Origin: Gemmatimonadota bacterium
GTDB taxonomy: Bacteria; Gemmatimonadota; Gemmatimonadetes; Gemmatimonadales; Gemmatimonadaceae
Assembly (NCBI GenBank): GCA_016712265.1
Contig: JADJRJ010000030.1
Location: 558,001 to 622,000, forward strand
DNA: 64,000 nt
Direction: 5' to 3'
The notes beneath the pieces were generated by a model that was not told the DNA's origin, ran no database searches, and saw only the letters and a program-made list of their open reading frames with translations. Both the position numbers and the translations under genes were made by a program. Positions 37,618 to 46,689 of this stretch are shown here, piece by piece (within the stretch, counting starts at the first letter, position 1; every line of letters starts with the position of its first letter).

Positions 37618-38127
37618 ATGTTGTCCTTTGACCTTCGCGACCTCGAGGCCCAGGCATCCCTGGTCGATGGGGAGCTGCCAGAGTCTGATCCGATCTGGGA
37701 GGAAGGTGACGCCCGGCCACAGGGATCGCTCAAGGTCTCCGGTCGGGTATCTGCCGCGGGCGCTGGCCGCTTCTACTTCAGCGGTCACCTCGAGGGGACA
37801 GCCACATCGACCTGTCGGCGATGCCTGGAGCCGGTGAATCAGCCGGTGCAGGCGGACGTCCACCTGCTGTTGGTGGACGGGTCGGCAGACGAGGCGGATG
37901 AAGCGGACGTCTACGTGATCGACGCCCGCGAACGTGAACTGGACCTACGGCCGGCTATCCGCGAAGAGTGGGTGCTGGCCGCTCCGTCCTACATGGTGTG
38001 CTCAGACGCCTGTCAGGGTTTGTGCCCGTCATGCGGCGCCAACCGGAACGTCGGCGCCTGCGGGTGTACCCCCGCGATCGATCCACGCTGGCACGCGCTC
38101 TCACCGCACGGCGGCGACGCACGTTAG
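37618..38127 (+). CDS. DUF177 (YceD-like) protein
   Basis: DUF177 proteins are coded next to rpmF in most bacteria and are linked to 23S rRNA/50S maturation. The family cysteines are present as CRRCLEP in the middle and CSDACQGLCPSCGANRN near the end, the latter likely binding metal. Length is 169 residues. It leads a run with rpmF, plsX and fab genes. The TAG stop lies in an ACGTTAGGCG sequence. Confidence 0.87.
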   Translation: MLSFDLRDLEAQASLVDGELPESDPIWEEGDARPQGSLKVSGRVSAAGAGRFYFSGHLEGTATSTCRRCLEPVNQPVQADVHLLLVDGSADEADEADVYVIDARERELDLRPAIREEWVLAAPSYMVCSDACQGLCPSCGANRNVGACGCTPAIDPRWHALSPHGGDAR

Positions 38128-38154
38128 GCGTTCACTTCCTTTCCCGGCACCACC

Positions 38155-38337
38155 ATGGCTGTCCCGAAACGACGTACCTCCAAGCGCAAGAAGCGCGCGC
38201 GCAATACGCACAAGACGGCCGCCGTGGCCGTCATTCAGTCGTGCCCCCGGTGTGGGTCACCCAAGCGCCCGCATCGGGTGTGTGGAGAATGCGGGTATTA
38301 CGCAGGCAAACAGCGAGTCGCTCCCGCCGAGGCTTGA
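38155..38337 (+). CDS. rpmF: 50S ribosomal protein L32
   Basis: L32 is a small zinc-ribbon protein of the large subunit. The first residues MAVPKRRTSKRKKRARNTHK are diagnostic, followed by CPRCGS and CGECGYY as the four zinc ligands. Length is 60 residues. It sits between DUF177 and plsX, the usual place. Confidence 0.97.
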   Translation: MAVPKRRTSKRKKRARNTHKTAAVAVIQSCPRCGSPKRPHRVCGECGYYAGKQRVAPAEA

Positions 38338-38340
38338 CGC

Positions 38341-39351
38341 TTGGCGCGCATCGCGCTTGACGCCATGGGGGGGGATCACGCGCCCGGAGCTCCGGTCGTA
38401 GGGGCCCTCCTCGCCCTCGATGAACTGGGCCACGACCATCGGGTTCAGCTCGTAGGGATCCCCGATACGATCCGGCACGCCCTCGACGCTGCGCTCGCCG
38501 GTGAATGTGCCGGTCATGCGGCCGCCGCGGAGCGCATCGACATTGTGCCCGCGGCCGACGTGATCGACATGGCGGAAAAACCCTCGGCGGTCCTTCGTGG
38601 GAAGCCAAACAGCTCCATGCACGTCGGCCTGCGGCTGCAGGTCGACGGCCTTTCGGACGGTTTCGTCTCCGCGGGGAACACCGGCGCGCAGATGGCGGTG
38701 TCTTCCCTTGTCCTGCGCCTGCACGAGGGTCTCACGCGCCCGGCCATCAGCACTTTCTTCCCGACGGCCCAACGCCCGGTGGTCGTGCTGGATTCTGGCG
38801 CGAACGTGGACTGCTCGGCTGAGGAACTGGTGCAGTTCGCGCGGCTCGGGGCAGTGTACGCCGAAGACCTGCTCGGACGCGACAACCCGGTCGTCGCGCT
38901 GCTCTCCATTGGGGAGGAAGCGGAGAAGGGAAATGCGGCCGTGAAGGCCGCCCACCAACTGCTCCGTGCGTCCGGGCTCAACTTCCAGGGAAATGTCGAG
39001 GGTCGTGACCTCCCGAACGGGGCCAGCGATCGCGGCCCCTTTGACGTCGTGGTTTGCGATGGCTTCGTCGGAAACGTGGTCCTCAAGTTCTACGAGTCCG
39101 TGGCCCCCTTTTTGTTCGGCTTGGTCGCCCGGCACGCCGGGCTCTCTCGGGAGCAATTGGCCGGCGCCTTCAAGGAGCTGGACTACTCCGAGCACGGCGG
39201 CGCTCCGCTGCTCGGCGTCAAGGGCGTCAGCATCATCTGTCACGGCAAGTCGGGACCACGCGCGCTCAAGAACGCCGTCAAGCTGGCGGTGCGCGCTGTC
39301 GAGTCACGGATGAGCGAACACATGGGGCGACGCCTGACGGAGGCGGCATGA
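38341..39351 (+). CDS. plsX: Phosphate acyltransferase PlsX
   Basis: PlsX makes acyl-phosphate from acyl-ACP at the membrane surface, the first committed step toward phosphatidic acid. ALDAMGGDHAP at the N-terminus, GFVSAGNTGAQMA, LDSGANVDC and VVCDGFVGNVVLK are family blocks. The only in-frame start at the right position is TTG, three bases after rpmF. Length is 336 residues. It overlaps fabH by four bases. Confidence 0.94.
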   Translation: MARIALDAMGGDHAPGAPVVGALLALDELGHDHRVQLVGIPDTIRHALDAALAGECAGHAAAAERIDIVPAADVIDMAEKPSAVLRGKPNSSMHVGLRLQVDGLSDGFVSAGNTGAQMAVSSLVLRLHEGLTRPAISTFFPTAQRPVVVLDSGANVDCSAEELVQFARLGAVYAEDLLGRDNPVVALLSIGEEAEKGNAAVKAAHQLLRASGLNFQGNVEGRDLPNGASDRGPFDVVVCDGFVGNVVLKFYESVAPFLFGLVARHAGLSREQLAGAFKELDYSEHGGAPLLGVKGVSIICHGKSGPRALKNAVKLAVRAVESRMSEHMGRRLTEAA

Positions 39352-40337
39352 ACCGGCCCATCGCCCACCTCGCCGGTGTGGGGTCGTTCGCACCCAGTCG
39401 CGTCATGCGCAACGAAGAGTTTGCCGCGCTCGGACTCGACACCAACGATGAGTGGATCGTCCAACGCACCGGAATCCGCGAGCGACACGTGGCCGGGCCG
39501 AACGAAACGAACAAGACCATGTCCGCCGCGGCCGCGCGCGTGGCGATGTCGCGCGCTGGCATCACGCCAGGCGACATCGACGTGATCGTGCTGGGAACGG
39601 CATCGCCCGATCGCTTGCTCCCGTCCACAGCGGTCGACCTGCAGGCTGAACTCGGCGCCAGTCGCGCGGCGGCCTTCGACGTCATGGCCGCGTGTTCCTC
39701 CTGGCTCTACGGGCTGATCGTCGCGGAAGGGCTGATGGCCGCCGGCGGGGCGCAGACGGCCCTGGTGGTTGGCACCGAAAAATTGACCAGCATCGTGGAC
39801 TGGCAGGACCGTTCGACGTGTGTCCTGTTCGGGGATGGAGCCGGCGCGGCGGTGCTGAAACGGTCGGACGGGACCAAGGGGATCCTCTCCACATTCATGC
39901 GCAGTGACGGCACGCTCGCCGAACTGCTGTATCGGCCGACCGGCGGAGCCGCGCACCCGTTCAACCAGCAGGTCCTTGATGATCGGTCGTTCTACGTAAA
40001 GATGGAGGGGCGTGAGGTGTTCAAGCACGCCGTGCGGTCGATGTCCGAGGCTACGGATCGCGCCCTCGACGGCGCACGGCTCACGGGCGCCGATATCGAC
40101 CTCATGATCCCGCACCAGGCCAACATTCGCATCATCGAGGCCACGGCGAAGCACGCCAACGTCTCGATGGACAAGGTGTACGTGAACGTCGACCGCTATG
40201 GAAACACCTCGTCGGCTTCCATCGGGCTCGCGCTCGACGAGGCGATGGCCTCAGGCCGGGTGAAGCCGGGATCGACCGTCCTCCTCGTGGCCTTCGGCGC
40301 CGGGTTCACCTGGGCCTCGCTCATCGTTCGCTTTTAG
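39348..40337 (+). CDS. fabH: 3-oxoacyl-[ACP] synthase III
   Basis: FabH starts fatty-acid synthesis by condensing acyl-CoA with malonyl-ACP. The catalytic triad is visible: Cys in AACSSWLYGL, His in IPHQANIRI and Asn in YGNTSSASI. Length is 329 residues. The residues after the Cys are Ser-Trp where most FabH have Gly-Phe or Ala-Phe, which could affect primer choice. The ATG overlaps plsX. Confidence 0.94.
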   Translation: MNRPIAHLAGVGSFAPSRVMRNEEFAALGLDTNDEWIVQRTGIRERHVAGPNETNKTMSAAAARVAMSRAGITPGDIDVIVLGTASPDRLLPSTAVDLQAELGASRAAAFDVMAACSSWLYGLIVAEGLMAAGGAQTALVVGTEKLTSIVDWQDRSTCVLFGDGAGAAVLKRSDGTKGILSTFMRSDGTLAELLYRPTGGAAHPFNQQVLDDRSFYVKMEGREVFKHAVRSMSEATDRALDGARLTGADIDLMIPHQANIRIIEATAKHANVSMDKVYVNVDRYGNTSSASIGLALDEAMASGRVKPGSTVLLVAFGAGFTWASLIVRF

Positions 40338-40339
40338 GC

Positions 40340-41287
40340 ATGCCATCGGTTGTCGCGCTGTTCCCCGGCCAGGGGTCACAGAAGCCCGGCATGGGCAAGG
40401 ACCTCGCGGAGGGTGTCGACAGCGCGAGCTCAGTGTTCGCGCGGGCGGATGCGGCCCTCGGTGAGTCGCTCTCGACGTTGTGTTTCGAGGGACCGGCTGA
40501 GGCACTCACGCTGACGCATAACGCCCAACCCGCACTGCTCACCCACGGCGCCGCCGTCTGGGCGGCGCTCGTGAGTGCGGCGGGGCCCCATCTGGTGGCC
40601 ACGGCAGGGCATTCCCTCGGCGAGTTCACCGCATGGCACGCGGCAGGCGCGCTGACACTCGAGGACGCGGTTCGCCTCGTCCGGCGGCGCGGGGAGTTGA
40701 TGTACGCCACCGGCGTTACGCGGCCTGGGGCCATGGCGGCGATCCTTGGCGAGCCGTCCGAACCTATCGACGCGATCTGCGCCCGGGCCTCAGCAGACCC
40801 CGATGGCGGACTCGTCGTCGCGGCGAACTACAACTGTCCTGGGCAGGTGGTGATCTCCGGCGAGGTCGCTGGGGTGCGGAAGGCCATGGAGCTGGCCAAG
40901 GCGGCCGGAGCCAAGCGCGCCGTTGAGCTCCCCGTGAGCGGCGCGTTTCACTCACCGTTGATGGCGCCGGCTTCTACGGGCTTGGCGGAGGCGCTCGCAC
41001 ACGTGCCTTTCGGCATGGCTGGCGTCCCGGTCTGTGTGAATGTGTCGGCTGAATTCGAGACCGATCCAGAGCGTGGCCGGGCGCTCCTGGTGGAGCAGCT
41101 GACCTCACCGGTCCGATGGACGCAGGTGATCACGGTCCTGGCCGAACGATTTCCTGACGCGCTGTTCGTGGAGATGGGACCCGGGGCGGTGCTGACCGGG
41201 CTCGTGCGCAAGATCGCGCCAAGCGTGGCGACCGCCACCTGCGGCACGGCCGCTGAGGTTCACGGCATGATCGAGAGGCTCTCATGA
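40340..41287 (+). CDS. fabD: Malonyl-CoA:ACP transacylase
   Basis: FabD loads malonate onto ACP. LFPGQGSQKPGMG opens the protein, the nucleophilic Ser is in GHSLGEFTA near residue 95, the substrate Arg is in VRRRGELM, and the catalytic His is in SGAFHSPLM. Length is 315 residues. It starts two bases after fabH and overlaps fabG. Confidence 0.95.
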   Translation: MPSVVALFPGQGSQKPGMGKDLAEGVDSASSVFARADAALGESLSTLCFEGPAEALTLTHNAQPALLTHGAAVWAALVSAAGPHLVATAGHSLGEFTAWHAAGALTLEDAVRLVRRRGELMYATGVTRPGAMAAILGEPSEPIDAICARASADPDGGLVVAANYNCPGQVVISGEVAGVRKAMELAKAAGAKRAVELPVSGAFHSPLMAPASTGLAEALAHVPFGMAGVPVCVNVSAEFETDPERGRALLVEQLTSPVRWTQVITVLAERFPDALFVEMGPGAVLTGLVRKIAPSVATATCGTAAEVHGMIERLS

Positions 41288-42021
41288 ACATTGACTTGAC
41301 GGGAAGGAATGCGCTCGTAACCGGGAGCACGCGCGGCATTGGCCGAGCGATCGCGAACGCGCTAGCCGCAAGCGGTGCCCGCGTGGGGGTCGTCGGGCGC
41401 GACGCGGAGCGGGCTCGCGCGATCGCTTTGGAGGTCGGTGGCGACGCGCGCGGGTTCGGGTGCGACGTGAGCGATCCGGCGCAAATCGTTGCGCTGGTGG
41501 AGGATGCCGAGCGGGAGTTCGGGTCGATTGACATCCTCGTGAACAATGCCGGGCTGACGCGGGACAACATCATGCTCCGGCTGAAGGACGACGACTGGAA
41601 CGCGGTGATCGACGCAAATCTCCGGTCCGCGTTTGTCGCAACCCGGGCCGTGACCCGGGGGATGATGAAGCGCCGTTCAGGTCGCATCATCAACATTGCG
41701 AGCGTGGTCGGACTGATCGGAAACAAGGGCCAGACCAATTACGCGGCGTCGAAGGCGGGGCTCATCGGGCTCACCAAGTCAGTCGCCAAGGAGTTCTCGT
41801 CGAGAGGCATTCTCGCGAACGTTGTGGCTCCCGGATTCATCGAGACCGACATGACGGCCGCCCTCACGCCCGAGGCTCGTTTGGCATTGTCTGCCCAGAT
41901 TCCCCTGGAGCGACTGGGGCGGCCCGAGGACGTGGCCGGCGCCGTGTTGTTCCTGTGTTCTGACCTGGCGTCATACATCACCGGGCAGGTGCTTGTGGTG
42001 GATGGCGGCATGGTGATGTAA
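41284..42021 (+). CDS. fabG: 3-oxoacyl-[ACP] reductase
   Basis: FabG is the NADPH-dependent short-chain reductase of the elongation cycle. It carries TGSTRGIG (cofactor loop), NNAG, the catalytic Ser in NIASVVG, and YAASKAG with Tyr and Lys, ending in VVDGGMVM. Length is 245 residues. It sits directly between fabD and acpP as in many genomes. Confidence 0.95.
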   Translation: MNIDLTGRNALVTGSTRGIGRAIANALAASGARVGVVGRDAERARAIALEVGGDARGFGCDVSDPAQIVALVEDAEREFGSIDILVNNAGLTRDNIMLRLKDDDWNAVIDANLRSAFVATRAVTRGMMKRRSGRIINIASVVGLIGNKGQTNYAASKAGLIGLTKSVAKEFSSRGILANVVAPGFIETDMTAALTPEARLALSAQIPLERLGRPEDVAGAVLFLCSDLASYITGQVLVVDGGMVM

Positions 42022-42036
42022 GTCGCGGTATTCCAT

Positions 42037-42042
42037 TATCTT
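42037..42042 (+). promoter_or_regulatory. Possible -10 element for acpP
   Basis: TATCTT lies in the 53-base gap between fabG and acpP, with only a poor GTGATG 24 bases upstream. A separate promoter for the abundant ACP would make sense, but this is weak evidence. Confidence 0.3.
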
Positions 42043-42074
42043 CGAACCACCCCTTTGCCCCAACGGAGCACGAC

Positions 42075-42317
42075 ATGGCGGACATGAGCGAGAAGGTCAA
42101 GGACATCATCGAGAAGGAGCTCGGCGTCGAGCGGGAGAAGCTCACGGACGAGGCCAGCTTCATCGAGGACCTTGGCGCTGACAGCCTCGACATCGTCGAA
42201 CTCGTCATGGAGTTCGAGAAGCAGTTCAACATCGACATTCCCGATGAGGACGCGGAGAAGCTCCGCACGGTCGGGGATGCCCTGAAGTACCTGAAGGAAA
42301 AGGGGCCCGCCGCGTAA
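42075..42317 (+). CDS. acpP: Acyl carrier protein
   Basis: ACP carries growing acyl chains on a phosphopantetheine arm attached to the serine of DLGADSLDIVE, which lies near residue 38. The protein is acidic, four-helix and 80 residues long. It lies between fabG and fabF, one base before the latter. Confidence 0.97.
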   Translation: MADMSEKVKDIIEKELGVEREKLTDEASFIEDLGADSLDIVELVMEFEKQFNIDIPDEDAEKLRTVGDALKYLKEKGPAA

Positions 42318-42318
42318 C

Positions 42319-43563
42319 ATGAAGCGCCGCGTCGTCATCACCGGCCTCGGGGCCGTCACGTCCGTCGGCCTGGACGTGGCGTCGACGTGGCGCGCGCTCC
42401 TCGCTGGCGTCTCCGGGGGCGGCCCCATCACCAAGTTCGACGCCGCCCGCTTCCCGGTCCGGTTTGCCTGCGAGGTGAAGGGCTTCGACCCGCTCCAGTA
42501 CATGGAGCGGAAGGAAGCCAAGCGGTCGGACGCGTACACGCAGTACGCGGTTGCAGCGTCCCTCCAGGCAATGGCCGACGCCGGGTTCTCCCAGGGTGGG
42601 TTCGACCCCGAGATGACCGGGGTCATTGTGGGGTCCGGGGTCGGCGGGCTGAAGAGCTTCGAGGAGCAGCACGATGTCTATCGTGAGCTGGGCCCCTCGA
42701 AGATCTCGCCGTTCTTCATCCCGACGTTCATCGCGGACATTGCGTCGGGCGTCGTCTCCATGCGGGTGGGGGCCAAGGGACCGAATTACGCGACGATCTC
42801 CGCGTGCTCAACCAGCGCGCACGCCATTGGGGACGCCATGCGCACCATCCAATACGGTGACGCGGACGTCATGGTGTGCGGCGGGGCGGAGGCGTCGGTA
42901 ACCCCGATGGCGATCGGGGGTTTCGCGAACATGAAGGCGTTGTCGGAGCGCAATGACGACCCCGCGCGCGCGTCGCGACCGTTCGACAAGGATCGCGATG
43001 GGTTCGTGATGGGGGAGGGAGCGGGCATACTCGTACTCGAGGTCCTCGAGCACGCCCAGGCACGAGGGGCACGGATTTACGGCGAGGTCGCCGGTTATGG
43101 CGCCACCGGCGATGCGTACCACCTCACCGGCCAGCCCGAGGAACACGAGGGGCTGCAGCGCTCCATGCGCCGCGCGTTGAAGGACGCCGGGCTGACGACG
43201 GGCGATATCGACTACGTGAACGCGCACGGGACGTCGACCCCGATGAACGACCCGAACGAGGCCAAGGCGATCATGCGCGTCTTCGGCGACGACGCGGCGG
43301 GGCTGAGCGTGTCCTCCACCAAGTCGGCGACGGGCCACATGCTGGGGGCCGCCGGAGCGATCGAGGCCATCGCGTGCATTCTGGCGCTGCGCGATCAGGT
43401 GGTCCCACCGACCATCAACTTCGTGACGCCCGATCCCGATTGTGGGCCGTTGGACTTCACGCCCAACGAACCGCGATCCCGCGTGATCCGGGCCGCACTA
43501 TCGAACAGCGCCGGGTTTGGCGGGCACAATGTGTCGCTCGTCATTCGCCAGTTTGTCCCCTGA
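42319..43563 (+). CDS. fabF: 3-oxoacyl-[ACP] synthase II
   Basis: FabF elongates acyl-ACP chains. The catalytic Cys is in ISACSTSAHAIG near residue 164, the two histidines are in NAHGTSTPMND and SATGHMLGAAGAIE, and the C-terminus shows SNSAGFGGHNVSLV. Length is 414 residues. It closes the fab run; the next gene starts seven bases after the stop. Confidence 0.96.
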   Translation: MKRRVVITGLGAVTSVGLDVASTWRALLAGVSGGGPITKFDAARFPVRFACEVKGFDPLQYMERKEAKRSDAYTQYAVAASLQAMADAGFSQGGFDPEMTGVIVGSGVGGLKSFEEQHDVYRELGPSKISPFFIPTFIADIASGVVSMRVGAKGPNYATISACSTSAHAIGDAMRTIQYGDADVMVCGGAEASVTPMAIGGFANMKALSERNDDPARASRPFDKDRDGFVMGEGAGILVLEVLEHAQARGARIYGEVAGYGATGDAYHLTGQPEEHEGLQRSMRRALKDAGLTTGDIDYVNAHGTSTPMNDPNEAKAIMRVFGDDAAGLSVSSTKSATGHMLGAAGAIEAIACILALRDQVVPPTINFVTPDPDCGPLDFTPNEPRSRVIRAALSNSAGFGGHNVSLVIRQFVP

Positions 43564-43570
43564 GGCGCAC

Positions 43571-44731
43571 GTGCCCCCCGCGGTAGATCTCGACCGCATC
43601 CGGGACGCCAACCTCCGGCCGATCGCCGAAAAGGTGGCGACCGGCACGCGACTGGACCCGAATGACGCGCTGACGCTGTTCCGCACGCCGGACATCCTCG
43701 GCCTCGGGTACCTGGCGGATGCGGCCAACCAGGCGAAGAACGGCCGGGTGGTCACCTTTGCGTCCAACCAGCACATCAATCCGACCAATGTGTGCGTGCT
43801 GCGAAAGACCTGCGTCTTTTGCGGCTACGCACGCCTCCCGAAAGAGGAGGGTGCCTACCGTTACACGCTGGAACAGGTGATGGCCGAGGCGGAGACGGCG
43901 CGGGAGGGAATGACGCGCGAGTTTCACATCGTGGGTGGGCTCGACATGCAGGCCGGGCTCGAGTACTACGCCACGATGTTCCGCTCGCTCAAGCGCGAAT
44001 TCCCGCAGGTGCACATCAAGGCGCTCACGGCGGTCGAGATCGCGCACATCGCCCGCATCGAGAAGTTAAGCTGGAAGGAAGTGCTGATCGCGCTGCGTGA
44101 GGCCGGCCTCGACACGATGCCGGGCGGCGGGGCAGAGACCTTCAGTGCCGCCGTGCGCGAGCAGATTGCCGATCGCAAGCTCGGAGGTGCCGACTACATC
44201 GGGGTGCATCGCGCGGCCCACGAGCTCGGCATTCGGTCCAACTGCACGATGCTCTACGGTCACGTGGAGACAATGGAGGACCGGGTCGCGCATCTCACCA
44301 TGCTCCGCGACCTGCAGGACGAAACCGGCGGGTACCTCGCGTTCATCCCGCTGGCGTACCATCCCGACGACAATGAGTTGGGCAAGCGGCTCCAGCGACA
44401 GGGGCGCGGCACGACGGGGTTCGATGACCTGCGCGTCCTGGCCGTCGGTCGCCTCTTCCTGGACAACTTCCAGCATATCAAGTCACACTGGATCATGGTG
44501 ACCCCGTTCCTCTCGCAGGTGGCGCTGGCGTTCGGCGTCAACGACCTCGAAGGAACGGTCGTGCGGGAGAAGATTTACCACGCGGTCGGGGCCACCACAC
44601 CACAGGGACTCCCACTGGCGGAGATCCTCAAGCTGATCCGCGGGGCGCAACGTGTGCCGGCGGAACGTGACGCGTTCTACCAGGTGATTCGTCGCTTCGA
44701 CGACGACCTCACGCGGGTCGCCGCAGACTGA
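43571..44731 (+). CDS. mqnE: Aminofutalosine synthase MqnE
   Basis: MqnE is a radical-SAM enzyme that adds 3-[(1-carboxyvinyl)oxy]benzoate to SAM in the futalosine route to menaquinone. The protein begins, after a GTG, with a helical domain; INPTNVC then leads into the cluster motif. The three cysteines read C-VLRKT-C-VF-C, a C-x5-C-x2-C spacing instead of C-x3-C-x2-C. GGLDMQAGLEYY, DTMPGGGAETF and SHWIMVTPFL are typical of the MqnE/MqnC family. Length is 386 residues. mqnA follows two bases later. Confidence 0.9.
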   Translation: MPPAVDLDRIRDANLRPIAEKVATGTRLDPNDALTLFRTPDILGLGYLADAANQAKNGRVVTFASNQHINPTNVCVLRKTCVFCGYARLPKEEGAYRYTLEQVMAEAETAREGMTREFHIVGGLDMQAGLEYYATMFRSLKREFPQVHIKALTAVEIAHIARIEKLSWKEVLIALREAGLDTMPGGGAETFSAAVREQIADRKLGGADYIGVHRAAHELGIRSNCTMLYGHVETMEDRVAHLTMLRDLQDETGGYLAFIPLAYHPDDNELGKRLQRQGRGTTGFDDLRVLAVGRLFLDNFQHIKSHWIMVTPFLSQVALAFGVNDLEGTVVREKIYHAVGATTPQGLPLAEILKLIRGAQRVPAERDAFYQVIRRFDDDLTRVAAD

Positions 44732-44733
44732 CC

Positions 44734-45573
44734 GTGCGCGTCGGTCGCATTCCCTACATCAATTGTTTTCCCGTGTACGGGGCGATCGACCGTGGCATCG
44801 TGCCCCTCGACGGCCAGCTGGTGACCGGGATCCCGAGCCTGCTCAATGCGCGCATGGCCGCCGGCGCATTGGATGTCTCGGTGGTTTCCGCCGTGGAGTA
44901 CGCGCGAGACGCCGCGCGGTACTTGCTGCTTCCCGACCTCGCGATCTCGTGCGACGGACCGGTGCGTTCCGTGATGTTGTTTTCCCGGCGCCCGGCTGGG
45001 GAACTCGGTGGCCGCCGCGTGGTGCTCTCACGCTCCTCCATGACCAGTGTAGCGCTGTTGGAGCTGTTGTTTGACGCAGTCTGGAAGGCGCGTCCCGAGT
45101 TCGTGCCGGGTGACGCCGAGATGGCCGATCTCAAGGCGTTCGCCCAGGATGAGCACGACGCGCGCCTGGTCATTGGCGACGCGGCACTGCTGCTGCAGTC
45201 GCCGGGCACGACTGCCGAGGACCGACCGGCGTATCCGTACGTCTACGACCTCGGGGAGGAGTGGTTGCAGTGGACCGGGCACCCATTCGTTTTCGCCGTA
45301 TGGGTGGCGCAGCGGACGACCCCGGCGCGCGACGCCCTGACCACCCATGCGGCGCTTCTCGCGTCGCGCGACTGGGGGCTCCAACACCTCGGCCCCCTGT
45401 CGGAGCAGGCGGCACAGCAGACCGGCGTGCCTGCCGACGAGTGCCGACGCTACCTCGAGGGACTCGACTATGGGCTGGGACTGAGATACCTCGCTGGACT
45501 GACCGAGTTCTTCGCCCGGCTCAGTGCGGCGGGGAAGGTACCGTCGACCACCCTGCAGTTCCTTGCCGCCTGA
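44734..45573 (+). CDS. mqnA: Chorismate dehydratase MqnA
   Basis: MqnA removes water from chorismate to give the MqnE substrate. It has the two-lobed periplasmic-binding-protein-like fold: VGRIPYINCFPVY at the N-terminus, PSLLNARMAAGALDVSVVSAVEY, a LSRSSMTSVALLE segment and LVIGDAALL, all family features. The GTG start gives 279 residues. It lies between mqnE and mqnC, so three of the four futalosine steps are together; mqnB and mqnD are not in the window. Confidence 0.92.
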   Translation: MRVGRIPYINCFPVYGAIDRGIVPLDGQLVTGIPSLLNARMAAGALDVSVVSAVEYARDAARYLLLPDLAISCDGPVRSVMLFSRRPAGELGGRRVVLSRSSMTSVALLELLFDAVWKARPEFVPGDAEMADLKAFAQDEHDARLVIGDAALLLQSPGTTAEDRPAYPYVYDLGEEWLQWTGHPFVFAVWVAQRTTPARDALTTHAALLASRDWGLQHLGPLSEQAAQQTGVPADECRRYLEGLDYGLGLRYLAGLTEFFARLSAAGKVPSTTLQFLAA

Positions 45574-45650
45574 CCTCGTGTCGCCGTTGCCGTCCCTCCC
45601 GGCGCTACCTTTCGTCCTGAACTCGTGACCTCCGCGGAGTGTCCCGCCCC

Positions 45651-46688
45651 ATGAACCGCGACCTGCTGGACTTCTATACCAATGCACCACTCCTCGAGCT
45701 CGGTCTCGAGGCGGATCGCGTGCGTGCGGCAAAACACCCGCACCAGACGGTCACGTACATCGTGGACCGCAACATCAACTACACGAACGTCTGTGTGGCC
45801 GATTGCGGGTTCTGCGCGTTCTACCGGCGACCAAAACACGCGGAAGGCTACACCCTGTCTTTTGAGCAAATTGGCCAGAAGATCGAGGAGACCAAGGCGT
45901 TAGGCGGCGTACAGATCCTGATCCAGGGAGGCCACAATCCGTACATCCCCTTCGAGTGGTACCTGGACCTGCTGCGCTACATCAAGCGGAACCACCCCAT
46001 TCACATTCATGGGTTCAGCCCAAGTGAGGTGGACTTCTTCTCGCAGGTCTTCCGGATGGACGCCACGGACGTCATTCGCGAACTGAAGGGCGCTGGGCTC
46101 GACTCCATTCCAGGCGGCGGCGGCGAGATCCTGGTCCAGCGGGTGCGCGACATCGCCGCTCCCAAGAAGGCGGGGGCTGATCGATGGCTGGAAATCATGG
46201 AGCTGGCACACCAGGCCGGCATGAAGACCTCGGTCACGATGATGTATGGCCTCGGAGAAACGCTGGCCGAGCGGATCGAGCACCTCCAGCGGGTGCGGGA
46301 TGTCCAGGCGCGCACCGGGGGATTCACGGCCTTCATCACGTGGCCACTTCAACCCGAGAACACGCCGGAGTTCTCCCATATGGAGAAGACGGGCGCGGTG
46401 GACTACCTGCGCACCGTCGCCATCTCGCGCATCGTGCTGGACAACGTTCCGAACCTGCAGAGCAGCTGGGTGACGATGGGGATGAAGGTGGGGCAGCTGG
46501 CGCTCCGGTTTGGGTGCAACGACTTCGGGTCCCTGATGATCGAGGAGAATGTCGTCAGTGCCGCCAACACGACCCACCGCACGACGACCGAGGAACTGGA
46601 GCGCCTGATCCGTGATGCCGGGTTCACCCCGGCGCGTCGGCGCCAGGACTATTCCATCATCCCGATCGAACACCCCGTGGCTGCCTGA
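45651..46688 (+). CDS. mqnC: Cyclic dehypoxanthinyl futalosine synthase MqnC
   Basis: MqnC is a radical-SAM enzyme that cyclises dehypoxanthine futalosine. The cluster motif is canonical, CVADCGFC (C-x3-C-x2-C), following NINYTNV. GGVQILIQGGHNP, HGFSPSEVDF, DSIPGGGGEIL and SSWVTMGMKVGQ match the family. I choose the ATG at 45651 (345 residues); a GTG four codons upstream is possible. A 77-base gap from mqnA holds a TACCTT box at 45606-45611 without a good partner. Confidence 0.92.
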   Translation: MNRDLLDFYTNAPLLELGLEADRVRAAKHPHQTVTYIVDRNINYTNVCVADCGFCAFYRRPKHAEGYTLSFEQIGQKIEETKALGGVQILIQGGHNPYIPFEWYLDLLRYIKRNHPIHIHGFSPSEVDFFSQVFRMDATDVIRELKGAGLDSIPGGGGEILVQRVRDIAAPKKAGADRWLEIMELAHQAGMKTSVTMMYGLGETLAERIEHLQRVRDVQARTGGFTAFITWPLQPENTPEFSHMEKTGAVDYLRTVAISRIVLDNVPNLQSSWVTMGMKVGQLALRFGCNDFGSLMIEENVVSAANTTHRTTTEELERLIRDAGFTPARRRQDYSIIPIEHPVAA

Positions 46689-46689
46689 G

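Noticed and set aside
41700..42021. Idea that the fab cluster contains a polyketide or specialised lipid system
   Set aside because: Gene order and motifs are the standard plsX-fabH-fabD-fabG-acpP-fabF set with no extra enzymes.
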